This document shows positions 53,301 through 64,000 of a stretch of DNA of 64,000 bases, in pieces (position 1 is the first letter of the stretch; each line of letters starts with the position of its first letter). Source of the stretch: Ficedula albicollis. Taxonomy: Eukaryota > Chordata > Aves > Passeriformes > Muscicapidae. Below the pieces are notes generated by a model. It was not told where the DNA came from and made no database searches. It was given only the letters and a program-made list of their open reading frames with translations. The translations under genes and the position numbers were made by a program. The DNA lies in contig NC_021681.1 in assembly GCF_000247815.1 (NCBI RefSeq), forward strand, positions 10,728,567 through 10,792,566, read 5' to 3'.

Positions 53301-53820
53301 ATTTCCTATGTCTGCATTGAAACAGATAAAGCTTCCATTGCCAAGATTAGTTCATATGGTACAATATATGGGGAGATGGACAGATCTCTTTACATGGGAT
53401 GATAGGATGAATCTTTCCATCAGATATACATGCAGACACAAATGAAATAGCTTCTTTGAAATCAGCTGAGTTACTTTTGATTCACAGCCAGACATTTAAG
53501 GTCTGAAATGAGTTTGCTCTGTGACTTGGCAGCTGGAAAATCCAACTGATTGTCATAGAGAAGGTGCATATTCTTTTGGGATAAAGCCAAGAACACTAAG
53601 CAGAAAAGCATAAACCAGATGTTATCATAGTACATTGTTGCATACAGACCCATTAGTTACTAATTTCATGCACAATAACCTGCTAAACTAAAGCTGTAAC
53701 TGTCACCAATGGTGCTATCATTGTTACAGGTGATTTGATTCACCTTGGCTAAATATGAACCATACTGCAATTACTGAACAAAGTTGCTAACCCAGATCTT
53801 CCTTTCCATACATTCCCTAA

Positions 53821-53962
53821 AGAATGCACAGCAGTCCTAAACATTTTGATATGGACTGGTTTATACCATAGCAATGAATACAGTCACCTCGAGAATGCAC
53901 AGCAGTCCTAAACATTTTGATATCGACTGGTTTATATCATAGCAATGAATACAGTCACCTCA
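53821..53962. repeat. 71-bp tandem duplication, two copies
   Basis: Copies 53821-53891 and 53892-53962 both read agaatgcacagcagtcctaa then acattttgatat and so on, with a few differences (atggactgg versus atcgactgg, ataccatag versus atatcatag). Confidence 0.93.
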
Positions 53963-54452
53963 TGTTCTCAAAATTTTAAGTAATAAATCAGTGTTCACGA
54001 GTGTGTATTATCTCATTGCTGGCCAATATCCCTGACAGCACAGGTAAGTGAAGATATTTTATACCTCACATTATGGTAAGTCAGAGATCTATCCTGTGAA
54101 AATCAATAAACCCCACATGATTTCACAGCTAGGCTTGCAGAGATTCCTCAGGGATTTCCCTGGAGAATTATAGCTAAGAAAACTGAGGATGTTGTAAAAC
54201 CAATACTAGAGTGTTTTCCAAGTGGGCAGATGACTTAATTTAGACCATAACATTGCTATGACTTAGTAAAACATATGCTGAAGTTCAGCAAAAATAGAAA
54301 GTTTGTTTTGTTTTGTTTTTTAAACGAGCCAGCACCAGATCTGCACAGTTTTTGATGCCCAGCCACAAACACTGCTATGACCAGGTGACATCTCCCCCGT
54401 GCCCCCAGCCCTGCTGTCCTCCCACACATGCTCTGCAGCAGCACAGCATCCA

Positions 54453-54522
54453 CCTGCACTGGCTGCCCCGCCCTGAGCCCCCCCCCCCCCCCCCCCCCCT
54501 GCACTGGCTGCCCAGCCATGAG
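54453..54522. repeat. Two short repeat copies flanking a 22-base C run
   Basis: ctgcactggctgccccgccc then tgag (to 54477) is followed by 22 C (54478-54499), then ctgcactggctgcccagcca then tgag (to 54522). The arrangement echoes the larger C runs at 21.8-22.3 kb: a homopolymer placed between copies of a GC-rich repeat. Confidence 0.85.
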
Positions 54523-57143
54523 CTGGCTGCAAGGCACTCACTGGTGGGTCACGGTGGGGACATCCTCGACCCTCTAACCCTGTACCACAGGGAACGGGGG
54601 ATTGCCCAGATAGCAGCCTGCAGGAAAACTGGAAAGAGAGCTACCTACCAGCAATTGCACAATGAAAGAAACTCTGCAAAAAGCAGAAAATATTTTCCAT
54701 GTTTTCTATCCTCAGGAGACTGCAGAAGTCACACACAAAAACCTCTGGCTCCTACTGAGAAAAACTAACTGTGCTCAGTAGATAATACCTTTAGAAAGAA
54801 CTGCAGGGAAATAGGAACACATTCTGCTGGGCTGGGGCTGCAGCAGCTCATATTGAAGCTCGATGAGCTACCATAGGAAATGCTTTGCAGAGGTGAGCCC
54901 CAGACTTCCCCCCTCTTCTTGCTGGGAAGAGTCAGCATGCAAGGACCGCAGACCGCATGCTCTGCATTCCTGATGCTCCATTCATAACCTACTCCCTGTG
55001 CAGTATGGAAGGCAGCACAGAAACCTGCCAGGATCAAGAGTTTTCCTACAGTCTACTACCCCACATTTTAAAATCCAGCTTGGTTTGATTAAAGGTACCT
55101 ACTCCCACCCACTGTGACTCCCTACCCAGAGCAGTGCCTGCCTAGGTAGGGACAGAGAAGAAAGAGCATCCCTCCCTCCTCCAAGCACCAGCTGATGCTG
55201 TCTGTCCTAGGCAGCCAACTAAAGCTCTACCCATGCAAAGCCTCCAACAGCATAATTAAAGGATTCCTCAGCTAAGCAGGAAAGCAATTTATCCTTGCAA
55301 TTATCAGAATGCCTCACAAATCTTCCAAGCACCCTTCAAACAGCGTTGGATTTGCACTGACAGAAAGAGGAATTGATTCCACGCTGGCAAAGGTGGAAAA
55401 TCCAGGGATACACCAGCCTGCAGTTAATACAGCAGAGCCAGTGCCCTCAGGAACCCCCCTGGTCCTCTCTAGCTCCAGGGACAAAACCATCAATGCTTCC
55501 CAGCTAAGCTGCTGGAGATGAGCTCCTTGAAGTGCAGGTCTTTCATCATGGATGCCTATTTGATAACTGCCAGCCCCAAAGGTAAATAATGGATTTCCAT
55601 TTCAATTGATAAGCATCATTTACTGTGCATCAAAAGAGCCTCTGTTGGTAGAAGGGATTAAAAAACCAGGAGGTGCCTCAAGAAGGCCTTAAAGCTTTCC
55701 CAGATGAATTTCTTCTCCCAAATCTCCATCTTTTCTTCATTTCCATCTCCATAAACAATATTTTATCCACCAGGTTCTACAAATCCAGGTAACTGGTAGC
55801 AACTCTTCTTAGGTGGGGGAACCCTGGTCCAGGGTTAAATAATGTTTTGCCAGTTTTGTAATGTCATTAAAAACCAAGAAAAACATTTGTGTTTGCTACA
55901 ACTTTGATGTGAAATGCATTTAAATGAAGTCATTTAGGCTGAGCTTGGGGCAAAATTAAAAACCCCACATGGGACACAACCACATAGGAAAGCAAATTCA
56001 CTGAGCTTTGCAGAAATCGTTACAGAGATCCAAGCAGAAAACCCATTGTTAACTTACTGTAAGAATGGCTAAATTACAAAGACAACACTGAAACATTATA
56101 GTCAAAACACGTAATCTTGAAAGAATTTAGGATTTTTCCTTGAGGCCACTGCAGCCCAGGCCCCTGGTGGGTCTGTGCACAGAATTTCTATCATCTTCAG
56201 CAGGAGACTTTTGTATGGAAGAATCACTAACCAAAAGATTATTTCATGCCATTGAAACAGGTTTTAAATGTCTATATTATATACAGACATATACACAAAC
56301 ACACGTCTTTTCAAAGAATCTTCAAAATAGGGTATTATAACAAATTTTCTCAATCATGAGAATTGGAAGGGGTTCCCTGAATTGTAATCAAAAGAAAAAA
56401 TAATTTTCTAGAAATACAAAATAAGTAATTTTTTTAATTACTTAAAGACTTCTTCCAGAATTCAGCTCACCTGTTAAATACTCCTATTTTTCTTTTTTCT
56501 AAATCTTTTGAAAGAAAAATAGCCTACCTCCTTTCTAACCCAGTGAGCCAGCCAACCATCTGTGGCATCTGTGGCAACATTTTTCCCGATATCAGAAACC
56601 ATATTCCTCTTCATCTTGAAATACAACAATAAAAACATAAGTTGCACACCCTTACTGTTTACTGCAGGACACTCCTCAGACTAACAGGCCCCCCTCCAGC
56701 AGTGCTGGCAGCAGCAGCCAGTGGGCTGAGCATGGTTACTTGTCACCTTAGCAAAAGGGTGACCCAAAGAAGGGACCTAAGTGCCTTCCCACCACTGCAA
56801 AGACCCCAGGAAGAAGGGCTCATCTCAGCCTGCACTAAGAGTGAAGAGATCTCTGCCATTCTAGTTACAGTAGTTTTAGAGCTGTGGAGGGCTTTTAATA
56901 CTTTCTGAGACTAGGACAATGTTAAAATTAGATACCAATTACTCTCAGTATTTAGTTTAGGAACTGCTCCTTAAATAAGGCAAAATTACAGTCAAGCCAA
57001 CCAGAGTTTGTTTTTTAGGATAACCCAATAGCATCATCCCAGTGATCTGGGATGAAGCAATTACACCATTGTGATCCATGGCCATGCTTAAGCCACAACT
57101 TGGTGAAATAAAACAAGAAAGGAAAGAAAAGGGGAAAAAATAC

Positions 57144-58185
57144 AAAAAGGAGAGTTCTAAATGTGATTGCAATTGGTTAGTGACCATGATCCAAAACTAA
57201 ATGCCAAAGAACATAGAGAACTGACAGCTCACGTTTGCAACCTGCACCTTCCAGAACATATTGAAATAGAAATAGTACAAGGTACTCTAAAAGAAGCTGT
57301 TCTACAGGCTTTTTTCACCTCAGATTCCCACAGCCTGCAAACACTACCTCTTCTGAGTATATGATGGCCACTTACCCTGCAAAACAAAAATCCAGAGCAA
57401 GGAAAAATGGAAGAAAATGCCCAAGAACAGGCACGGTGTCATGTCCATACTCCTGTCCTTGGCTATATACAAGTGTAGCATGGAGAAAGTACCACACTTG
57501 TAACACAGACCCAGATGTAAAAATAGTTAGTCAAAGTTATAATTTTTCTTAAAATACTCACTATAAAAACAAATTTGTTTTATTTTGGGCATTGCTAGAA
57601 ATATAACACAGTGTAAGATAAAGCAAATTTGAACAGAATCATGAAAAGGATCTAGAAATAGCAGTGTAATTCCATTTCAGATTTTGATTCAGTTACTGTG
57701 CTGGAACAACTCCAGGTTGCTACCATCCTCTAAGGCTATAATTTGCTACCACATATATGAAATCTTCCTCTGAGTCAGTGCAAAGAAACTCTAAAAAAAC
57801 CTGAAAAAGTCCAAGAATCTCAGTACAACACGAGAGGTTCAAAGGGGAGTCCAAGAATCCTAAGTAAAAATATTTTGGTTTTTCCAAGTATGCACATGTG
57901 GAACAAGTGCCTCTGAAACAACGGCAGTTTGCAAAACATCAGCACACAGAAGTGCTGAAATTACCTTTCCACCCGACAGCGAAGTGTTTGCAGCTGCCAT
58001 ACTGTGCTCTGATCAGTTGGAAACCTGTGTGCTGAATTCCCTCCTCCTCTCCTGAACCTGGAGAGGAGGGAGAAGAGTCATGACCCTTCTGTTTGCTTTT
58101 GGTTTTTCAGAGCACAGTACACAAGTCTTTCATTAAAATAAAAAAACAAAAAAACAAAAAAACAAAAAAAAAAAAAGAGCTGCAT
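57144..58185. repeat. Tandem duplication of about 1042 bp, copy 1
   Basis: It is repeated directly at 58190-59231 with a period of 1046. One difference was seen (cacccgacagcg versus cacccggcagcg). Four bases, aaga (58186-58189), lie between the copies and match neither outer flank, as expected of end-joining filler. Each unit ends in a caaaaaa-type A-rich tract and gagctgcat. Confidence 0.96.
58138..58176. repeat. A-rich (caaaaaa)n microsatellite, copy in first 1042-bp unit
   Basis: Runs of A broken by single C at about 7-base steps. The same tract recurs at 59184-59222 at the end of the second unit. Confidence 0.85.
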
Positions 58186-58189
58186 AAGA

Positions 58190-59231
58190 AAAAAGGAGAG
58201 TTCTAAATGTGATTGCAATTGGTTAGTGACCATGATCCAAAACTAAATGCCAAAGAACATAGAGAACTGACAGCTCACGTTTGCAACCTGCACCTTCCAG
58301 AACATATTGAAATAGAAATAGTACAAGGTACTCTAAAAGAAGCTGTTCTACAGGCTTTTTTCACCTCAGATTCCCACAGCCTGCAAACACTACCTCTTCT
58401 GAGTATATGATGGCCACTTACCCTGCAAAACAAAAATCCAGAGCAAGGAAAAATGGAAGAAAATGCCCAAGAACAGGCACGGTGTCATGTCCATACTCCT
58501 GTCCTTGGCTATATACAAGTGTAGCATGGAGAAAGTACCACACTTGTAACACAGACCCAGATGTAAAAATAGTTAGTCAAAGTTATAATTTTTCTTAAAA
58601 TACTCACTATAAAAACAAATTTGTTTTATTTTGGGCATTGCTAGAAATATAACACAGTGTAAGATAAAGCAAATTTGAACAGAATCATGAAAAGGATCTA
58701 GAAATAGCAGTGTAATTCCATTTCAGATTTTGATTCAGTTACTGTGCTGGAACAACTCCAGGTTGCTACCATCCTCTAAGGCTATAATTTGCTACCACAT
58801 ATATGAAATCTTCCTCTGAGTCAGTGCAAAGAAACTCTAAAAAAACCTGAAAAAGTCCAAGAATCTCAGTACAACACGAGAGGTTCAAAGGGGAGTCCAA
58901 GAATCCTAAGTAAAAATATTTTGGTTTTTCCAAGTATGCACATGTGGAACAAGTGCCTCTGAAACAACGGCAGTTTGCAAAACATCAGCACACAGAAGTG
59001 CTGAAATTACCTTTCCACCCGGCAGCGAAGTGTTTGCAGCTGCCATACTGTGCTCTGATCAGTTGGAAACCTGTGTGCTGAATTCCCTCCTCCTCTCCTG
59101 AACCTGGAGAGGAGGGAGAAGAGTCATGACCCTTCTGTTTGCTTTTGGTTTTTCAGAGCACAGTACACAAGTCTTTCATTAAAATAAAAAAACAAAAAAA
59201 CAAAAAAACAAAAAAAAAAAAAGAGCTGCAT
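58190..59231. repeat. Tandem duplication of about 1042 bp, copy 2
   Basis: Second direct copy. It begins aaaaaggagag and ends gagctgcat, after which unique intron sequence resumes. A 65-codon open frame is present in both copies, but it is short and matches nothing I recognise. Confidence 0.96.
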
Positions 59232-61739
59232 GTTAAGAATCAAAACCTCTTATTCTTGACAAACAATTGCTTCCAATGAGTGGCACAAAGACTCCCTCCT
59301 CCTTACTAAGATAGCTCCATAAAGAAAGCTGTACTTTAATCAGCGTTTCCTATCCAGTCAGTATTTTTTACTGAGCACTTCTCTCCTCTAAAAGACTCCC
59401 CAGCAAGAACTACCAAAAATTTAGTGTTTTAAAAAGAAGTTTTCAGGACCATGAGATACGATCTTAAAAATCTCCTGTTTCTGCCTCCAGTCTGTCTGTA
59501 TGCCAACCTTGGCAAATGCAGTATTCAGCAGGGACAGGCATGGAGACAAACAGTTTCTTCCTGGCTGGTGCAAGGCAGGAAGAAATCCCATAAAGTTCTC
59601 TGTAAAGCCCACACCAATAGCCACTCTTAGCTATGGACTGGGCAGGCAGCCCCAGCTCTCCAAGCTGTGTCACTGCAAGATGCTCTCACCCCTGATACCA
59701 CAGGACTGCTGTTCTGCACCAAATGAGTAACCTTTAAAACAAGTTTAGAAGGTCGTGATATTTCTCTTGCTTCTGGTATCCATGTCCAGAAGCAGCAAAG
59801 GGCACTTTTCACACCTCTGCTCTCAGTCTGAAAGCAAAATAGACAATCTCCAAAGGAGAGGTGCAAGGAATGGCCTACAGCCATATTAATCAAGCAAGAG
59901 GTTGTTAGAATACAGGAGCCAGCCAAAACTCAGGAGGCATGTCAGATGTGAGGGACATATTTTGCTCACTGCCAGCCCCTCCAGTCCTGACCCAACCCAA
60001 TGCCATGAAAGCCAGCTCAGGAAAAAAAATGAAGCAATGTGATGGCATGGGTGTCCTTGCTGTCCATCCCTTCTCATTCCATTCATGAAAGCCATCTATA
60101 ATTCAACGCACCCAGACAACAGCAAATCAAGAAACAAAGCACAAGAGAAAAGCAAAGGACATTTCCTCAAATGAGACAGATGTGTGTAATAATAGCAGTA
60201 ACAAGAAGAGACTGTGTATATGTGCTCCAGGTTAACAGACTTCTGTGTGAACTCCTTCCTGCCACTATTTATATTCTGTAGGACAGGAATATGAAATTAT
60301 CCTGAAGGAAACAGTCATCTCAAAATGATGATGTCCTGTCAGTTGTCACGTAGCTGCAGAGCCCTTTCCCTCCATGTGGGCACTCAATAGCTACACTTCT
60401 GTTCTGCATGGCATCTAAACCCTTGCACAACTGGTTCATACTTATGTAGAAAAGATTGGGGTTTGCTTCTATAAATCCTACATGTTTTACAGTTTCTGTT
60501 GTTCTTTCACCCTTCATCATCAGCTTGATTCCTTCCTGCTCTGCTTCACCTAAGAGGCAGGGAAGAGAGTGGAGAAAAGGGTCTGGATTTGGCTCCAATT
60601 CACCTCTTCCAGAGAAAAAAGCCTGAAAACACTTTGGGTCCTACTGCAGTAAGTGCTGTGGAGCTGAAGTTGCAGGACTCCTAGGAAAACAAGTTCTTTT
60701 CAGACCAGCCTAGCAACTTAGCAGCAACACCCATCATTAAATTCCCCAGAGCCTTCCACTCAGTAGAGATGTGTGTACCTGTAATGTGGCCCCCTGGGAT
60801 CTCGTGTTGGGAAGTGAATTACTGCATGAGAGACTGGGAGCAAAAACATGCTCTCATCTGAACTACCTATTAAAAACTCCTGTACTTATTCCTGCTGCAG
60901 CCCACTCAAAAAACACACAGCACTGACTGCAAAAGTGAATGAATTACACAGTGGTGTCCCTCATTCACAAGCCTTACACAGTGAAGTCCACAGCCGACAC
61001 CCATGAAGGATCTTCTTCCCTTGCCTGATTCCCATAGATTTCTGAAACTGCATTACTGAACTCATACACCAGACAAAAAAGCTATGCCTGCATGTGAAAA
61101 ATAAAATCTTATTAAATCATTAGTCACACAGAGCCTTAGGACATGGGAGAACAACATAACTTATTTGTAGCTGTTTCACAGTTGGACCCTGCCTGCCAGC
61201 CAAAGATGACACTTTGGGCCAGCGCTGGATTGGCCAAGTTCTTCCATGCACAGCACAGGGAACACCACAATGCTGAACACAGCCCATGGCAGAGCAGAAC
61301 CACCCCACCATGTTCCCTTCGAGAGGCTGAGACAGCACCCCTAACACACTTGCCCATGTGACAGTGACTGGGGTAAAAGCTACAAGGACTGTTTTTAAAT
61401 GTACTTGTTATTCGTGCTCAGTGTATCTTTACTTCTCTCATCTGCATGGAATTATTGCCCCTTTCAAAATTGAAACTTGGTACATTTTATTTCAAGATGA
61501 CTTTACAAGGCCTTCTATTTGATATTCATTTCAACAGCTCTCTAATATTGCACAACAGTCATATGATCCAGTGTGTGTGTTTTATGAGACAGACATGACA
61601 CATGAAAATTAAAAACAGGTTCCTTGTCTGGAATACAGAGAGGGACTGGAGGGGAAAAAGGAAAAAAACAATGAGAGTGTGCGCCCAGAGATCAGGGTGG
61701 AGGGAAAAGGGGAGGAAAACAGGATGAGACGTCAGAGTC
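59232..61739. other. PID1 intron stretch without recognised elements
   Basis: No repeat recognised. A minus-strand 92-codon frame (60320-60598) has fairly balanced composition, but I found no homology by eye and no convincing splice frame. Confidence 0.5.
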
Positions 61740-61990
61740 GTATCATCCTGCCCAGAGTGAAAACAGCTTTCATCAGTATGAAAGACAATTAATTTGCATA
61801 AATTTACTGCACAATGCAATTGAACCGTGCTGCTGTGTTTCAGAACTGGCACTAAGGATTTCTGTGTCTATAGCCTATATGCCTACGTTATTTATCAATA
61901 ATTTACAATGTTCCCTTCTGCAAGCAAGACTTTGTAATTGACCTTGCATTTCAAATGACATTTTCTATAGGTATTAACATTCAAGGAGTG
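61740..61990. promoter_or_regulatory. Candidate intronic conserved element with octamer motif
   Basis: Contains gacaattaatttgcataaat with a perfect octamer ATTTGCAT at 61792-61799 next to an ATTAAT homeodomain core, then a repeat-free AT-rich run to about 61990. It shares the 13-mer aatttgcataaat with the block at 11040-11285. An enhancer role in the PID1 intron is inference only. Confidence 0.27.
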
Positions 61991-64000
61991 ATACAGAGAA
62001 CCAAGTTTTAAATGAACAGGATTTAAAGTTTATTTTGTAACCCATAATCTAAGCCCTCAGTAAGAACAAGGAGGTATTTCCCATGGTCAAGAGCATCCTT
62101 CTACATGTGCTGTTAATCATGGAGGATTCAGAGGTATTTCAAATATTTCAGTGCTGATTTGACTGCATCTCTCATTCAGACTCACCCTCCAGACTGTATG
62201 ACTGAACAATTTACAAGATCACCAGAAGTTGCAGTCATTTTGGTCTATTTAACTTTGAATGTATTTTTATTGCCATGAATGCACCCTATATTATACTGGG
62301 AACAGCACAGGCAGAGCAAAACACCTCTGCCTCAGGAAGAGTGCATAGCAGATGTAGTCTCTAAGTTTTTGCAGGTCACAGCAGGAAAAATCACTTTTAC
62401 TTTGTCTGGCCTGACATTATGGGCTGAGACAAAGAGGCTCCCTCTTTTAACCAAGTGTACTTCCTTGGTGAAAGGATTATAAAATGGGCAATTTTACTAA
62501 GTTAGGTAACACAGCAGGTGTTATATTTACAGCTATGTGAGCATGAACAGAAAGACCTGAGGTAATCAAATCTCATGCTTGAAGGATAAGAGGATTCACA
62601 AGATGATCACCAGCTGAGATCAGGATTTATCCCACATCCATTAGACACTGAGCAATCAGCCAGGTGCAAATGTCTTTTTGTCTACTTTTCAGTTTCTCCT
62701 TCTTCAAGGCATCTGCTGCTGGAGGTCAAACAGAGACCAAGATGATGATTAAGGTCCATTTGTTTTACCCCATGTAAGCAAAGTGCAGATGAGACACAAA
62801 TATTTCAGCACACACAAGTAATGGGGAGGCAAGCCTGGACTAGCCAAAATGTTTGTACTTCTCCACATATCTCAAACACATACCACAGGCTTACACAAAA
62901 ACCAAAAGCACTCCACCAAACATGTGAGTGATTCACTTTTGCTGCCTCTCTCATTGGTAATATCCCCAGAGTTAGCAACATTCTTGAGGTAAACACATGC
63001 TCCATTGTACAGAGATTGCCTATTTCTCAAATGATTTCACCTCTGTGGGATCTTTTGGAACATGTAATTTTAAATTAATACCATCACAACCATATGCATT
63101 TTATGACAACCTCTCTTGAAAAAAAAAATTTTTAAACATAGACGTTGATTTTATGGGGAACTGAGTGCCAAGAAGCAAATAAGTATAAAAATATATAACA
63201 GAAGAACAAAAACATTTCCTTTGAGTGAGAAAACCCATTGAAAATGAACACCTAAGAGCCATTTTTATAACTTCTGTTCCACAGCCTACTCAGGACATGC
63301 AATACACAAACATCAATTAGCTCTGCCTGTGCATGCCATTACCTCAGCTGTGTTGCAAGGGAGTATTTCCACCAGTAAACAACCACTACTGTGCCTGTTG
63401 AGCCTCTCCGCACACACAAATATCAGAAAATAAACAAGTATCACAAGAAGTATCCAATCATTGTGAATTTTCAAACTGCCTTTCTCTGCAGCTTCTTCTT
63501 TTAACAGCTTTAATGAGCTATTTATGTTTGTTTCTTTCAATATTAAAAAAAAATGCCATGGTCAGCAATCTGCTTGTCAAAGGTATGTATTTAAAGGATA
63601 AAAAAGGAAAAAAGCAAACAAGTCATAATATGCGATAGTACCCTTCAGCCAAATCCAACTGCTACCAGTATCAAAGGAATTGTTATCATGAACTTCAAAC
63701 AGGACTAAAAATTGTATCTAAAACTTTGGTTTAAAAAGCAGCTTTCAGACAATGAGAAAGTAGGAGAACTGACTATATGAACAGGAAAAAAAAAATAAAT
63801 TAATTGACTTAATTGAACCTACATTCATTGACAACCAAGATCAGGACAAAACTGATTGCTTCATACTCTCCACTGCTGCTAGCACAGAATATCACAGAGG
63901 AGCAATCCATCTCCGTTCAATCTAAAGTAAATGACAGTGAAATAAAGGCAATAATGGATTTTCTTCATGGTATTCTGCAACGAGGAACAAAAGGGCCCCA
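61991..64000. other. PID1 intron, window end
   Basis: AT-rich intron with small A runs (about 63120-63128 and 63786-63796). No exon or repeat family recognised. Confidence 0.5.

Larger units (their letters stand above)
30660..64000 (-). other. PID1: PID1 intron (partial; upstream exons outside the window)
   Basis: All sequence on the 5' side of the PID1 last exon is read as its long intron. I looked on the minus strand for the conserved N-terminal coding segment that ends just before VTYLGK and found none, so the intron is at least 33 kb here. That agrees with the very large introns of PID1 in other vertebrates. The intron holds two CR1 fragments, two of the three large tandem duplications and several short tandem repeats, listed separately. 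Its open frames are short and carry no recognisable domain. Confidence 0.8.

Noticed and set aside
57167..57364. 65-codon plus-strand frame, repeated at 58213-58410, with a somewhat protein-like translation
   Set aside because: It is short, opens on a non-ATG codon and has no recognised homology; its duplication is explained by the 1042-bp repeat.
60320..60598. 92-codon minus-strand frame of balanced composition
   Set aside because: No domain and no convincing pair of splice sites; it does not match the missing N-terminal part of PID1.

Overview
The window looks like vertebrate, specifically bird (probably songbird-type), nuclear DNA. It is intron-rich, gene-poor and low in CpG, and its recognisable interspersed repeats are 3'-end fragments of CR1 LINEs of the avian type. 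No bacterial, organellar or intact viral gene is visible. Nearly all other open frames are short chance frames.

The one secure gene is PID1 (phosphotyrosine interaction domain containing 1) on the minus strand. Its last coding exon (30183-30659) encodes 158 C-terminal residues carrying most of the PTB/PID domain, and it has a strong splice acceptor. Below it, at lower coordinates, lies a probable 3'UTR of about 1.1 kb ending near two AATAAA signals (29061-29077). Everything from 30660 to 64000 is read as the long intron upstream of that exon; the N-terminal coding exons were not found and presumably lie beyond the window. Positions 1 to about 29050 are the intergenic DNA downstream of PID1. 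In human the next gene in that direction is SPHKAP across a large gap, which fits the emptiness here. One unassigned candidate exon (23170-23425, minus) is the only other coding-like signal.

Five CR1 fragments occur: 4386-4531 (-), 19808-20156 (+), 26482-26992 (-), 34543-34723 (+) and 36382-36571 (-). Four AT-rich blocks (about 1380-1800, 11040-11285, 18200-18470, 61740-61990) look like candidate conserved non-coding elements because they are rich in homeodomain or POU-like motifs, but this needs alignment.

The striking feature is an excess of recent local tandem duplication. There are three near-perfect head-to-tail duplications of 483, 704 and about 1042 bp (3, 1 and 1 differences seen), plus smaller ones of 38, 61, 65, 71 and 114 bp. 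A 39-bp minisatellite at 21772-22505 is interrupted by pure C runs of exactly 180 and 320 bases, and a second C run (22 bases) sits between two copies of another short repeat at 54453-54522. These are either unusual G/C-homopolymer expansions or assembly artefacts. No new multi-gene system is visible.
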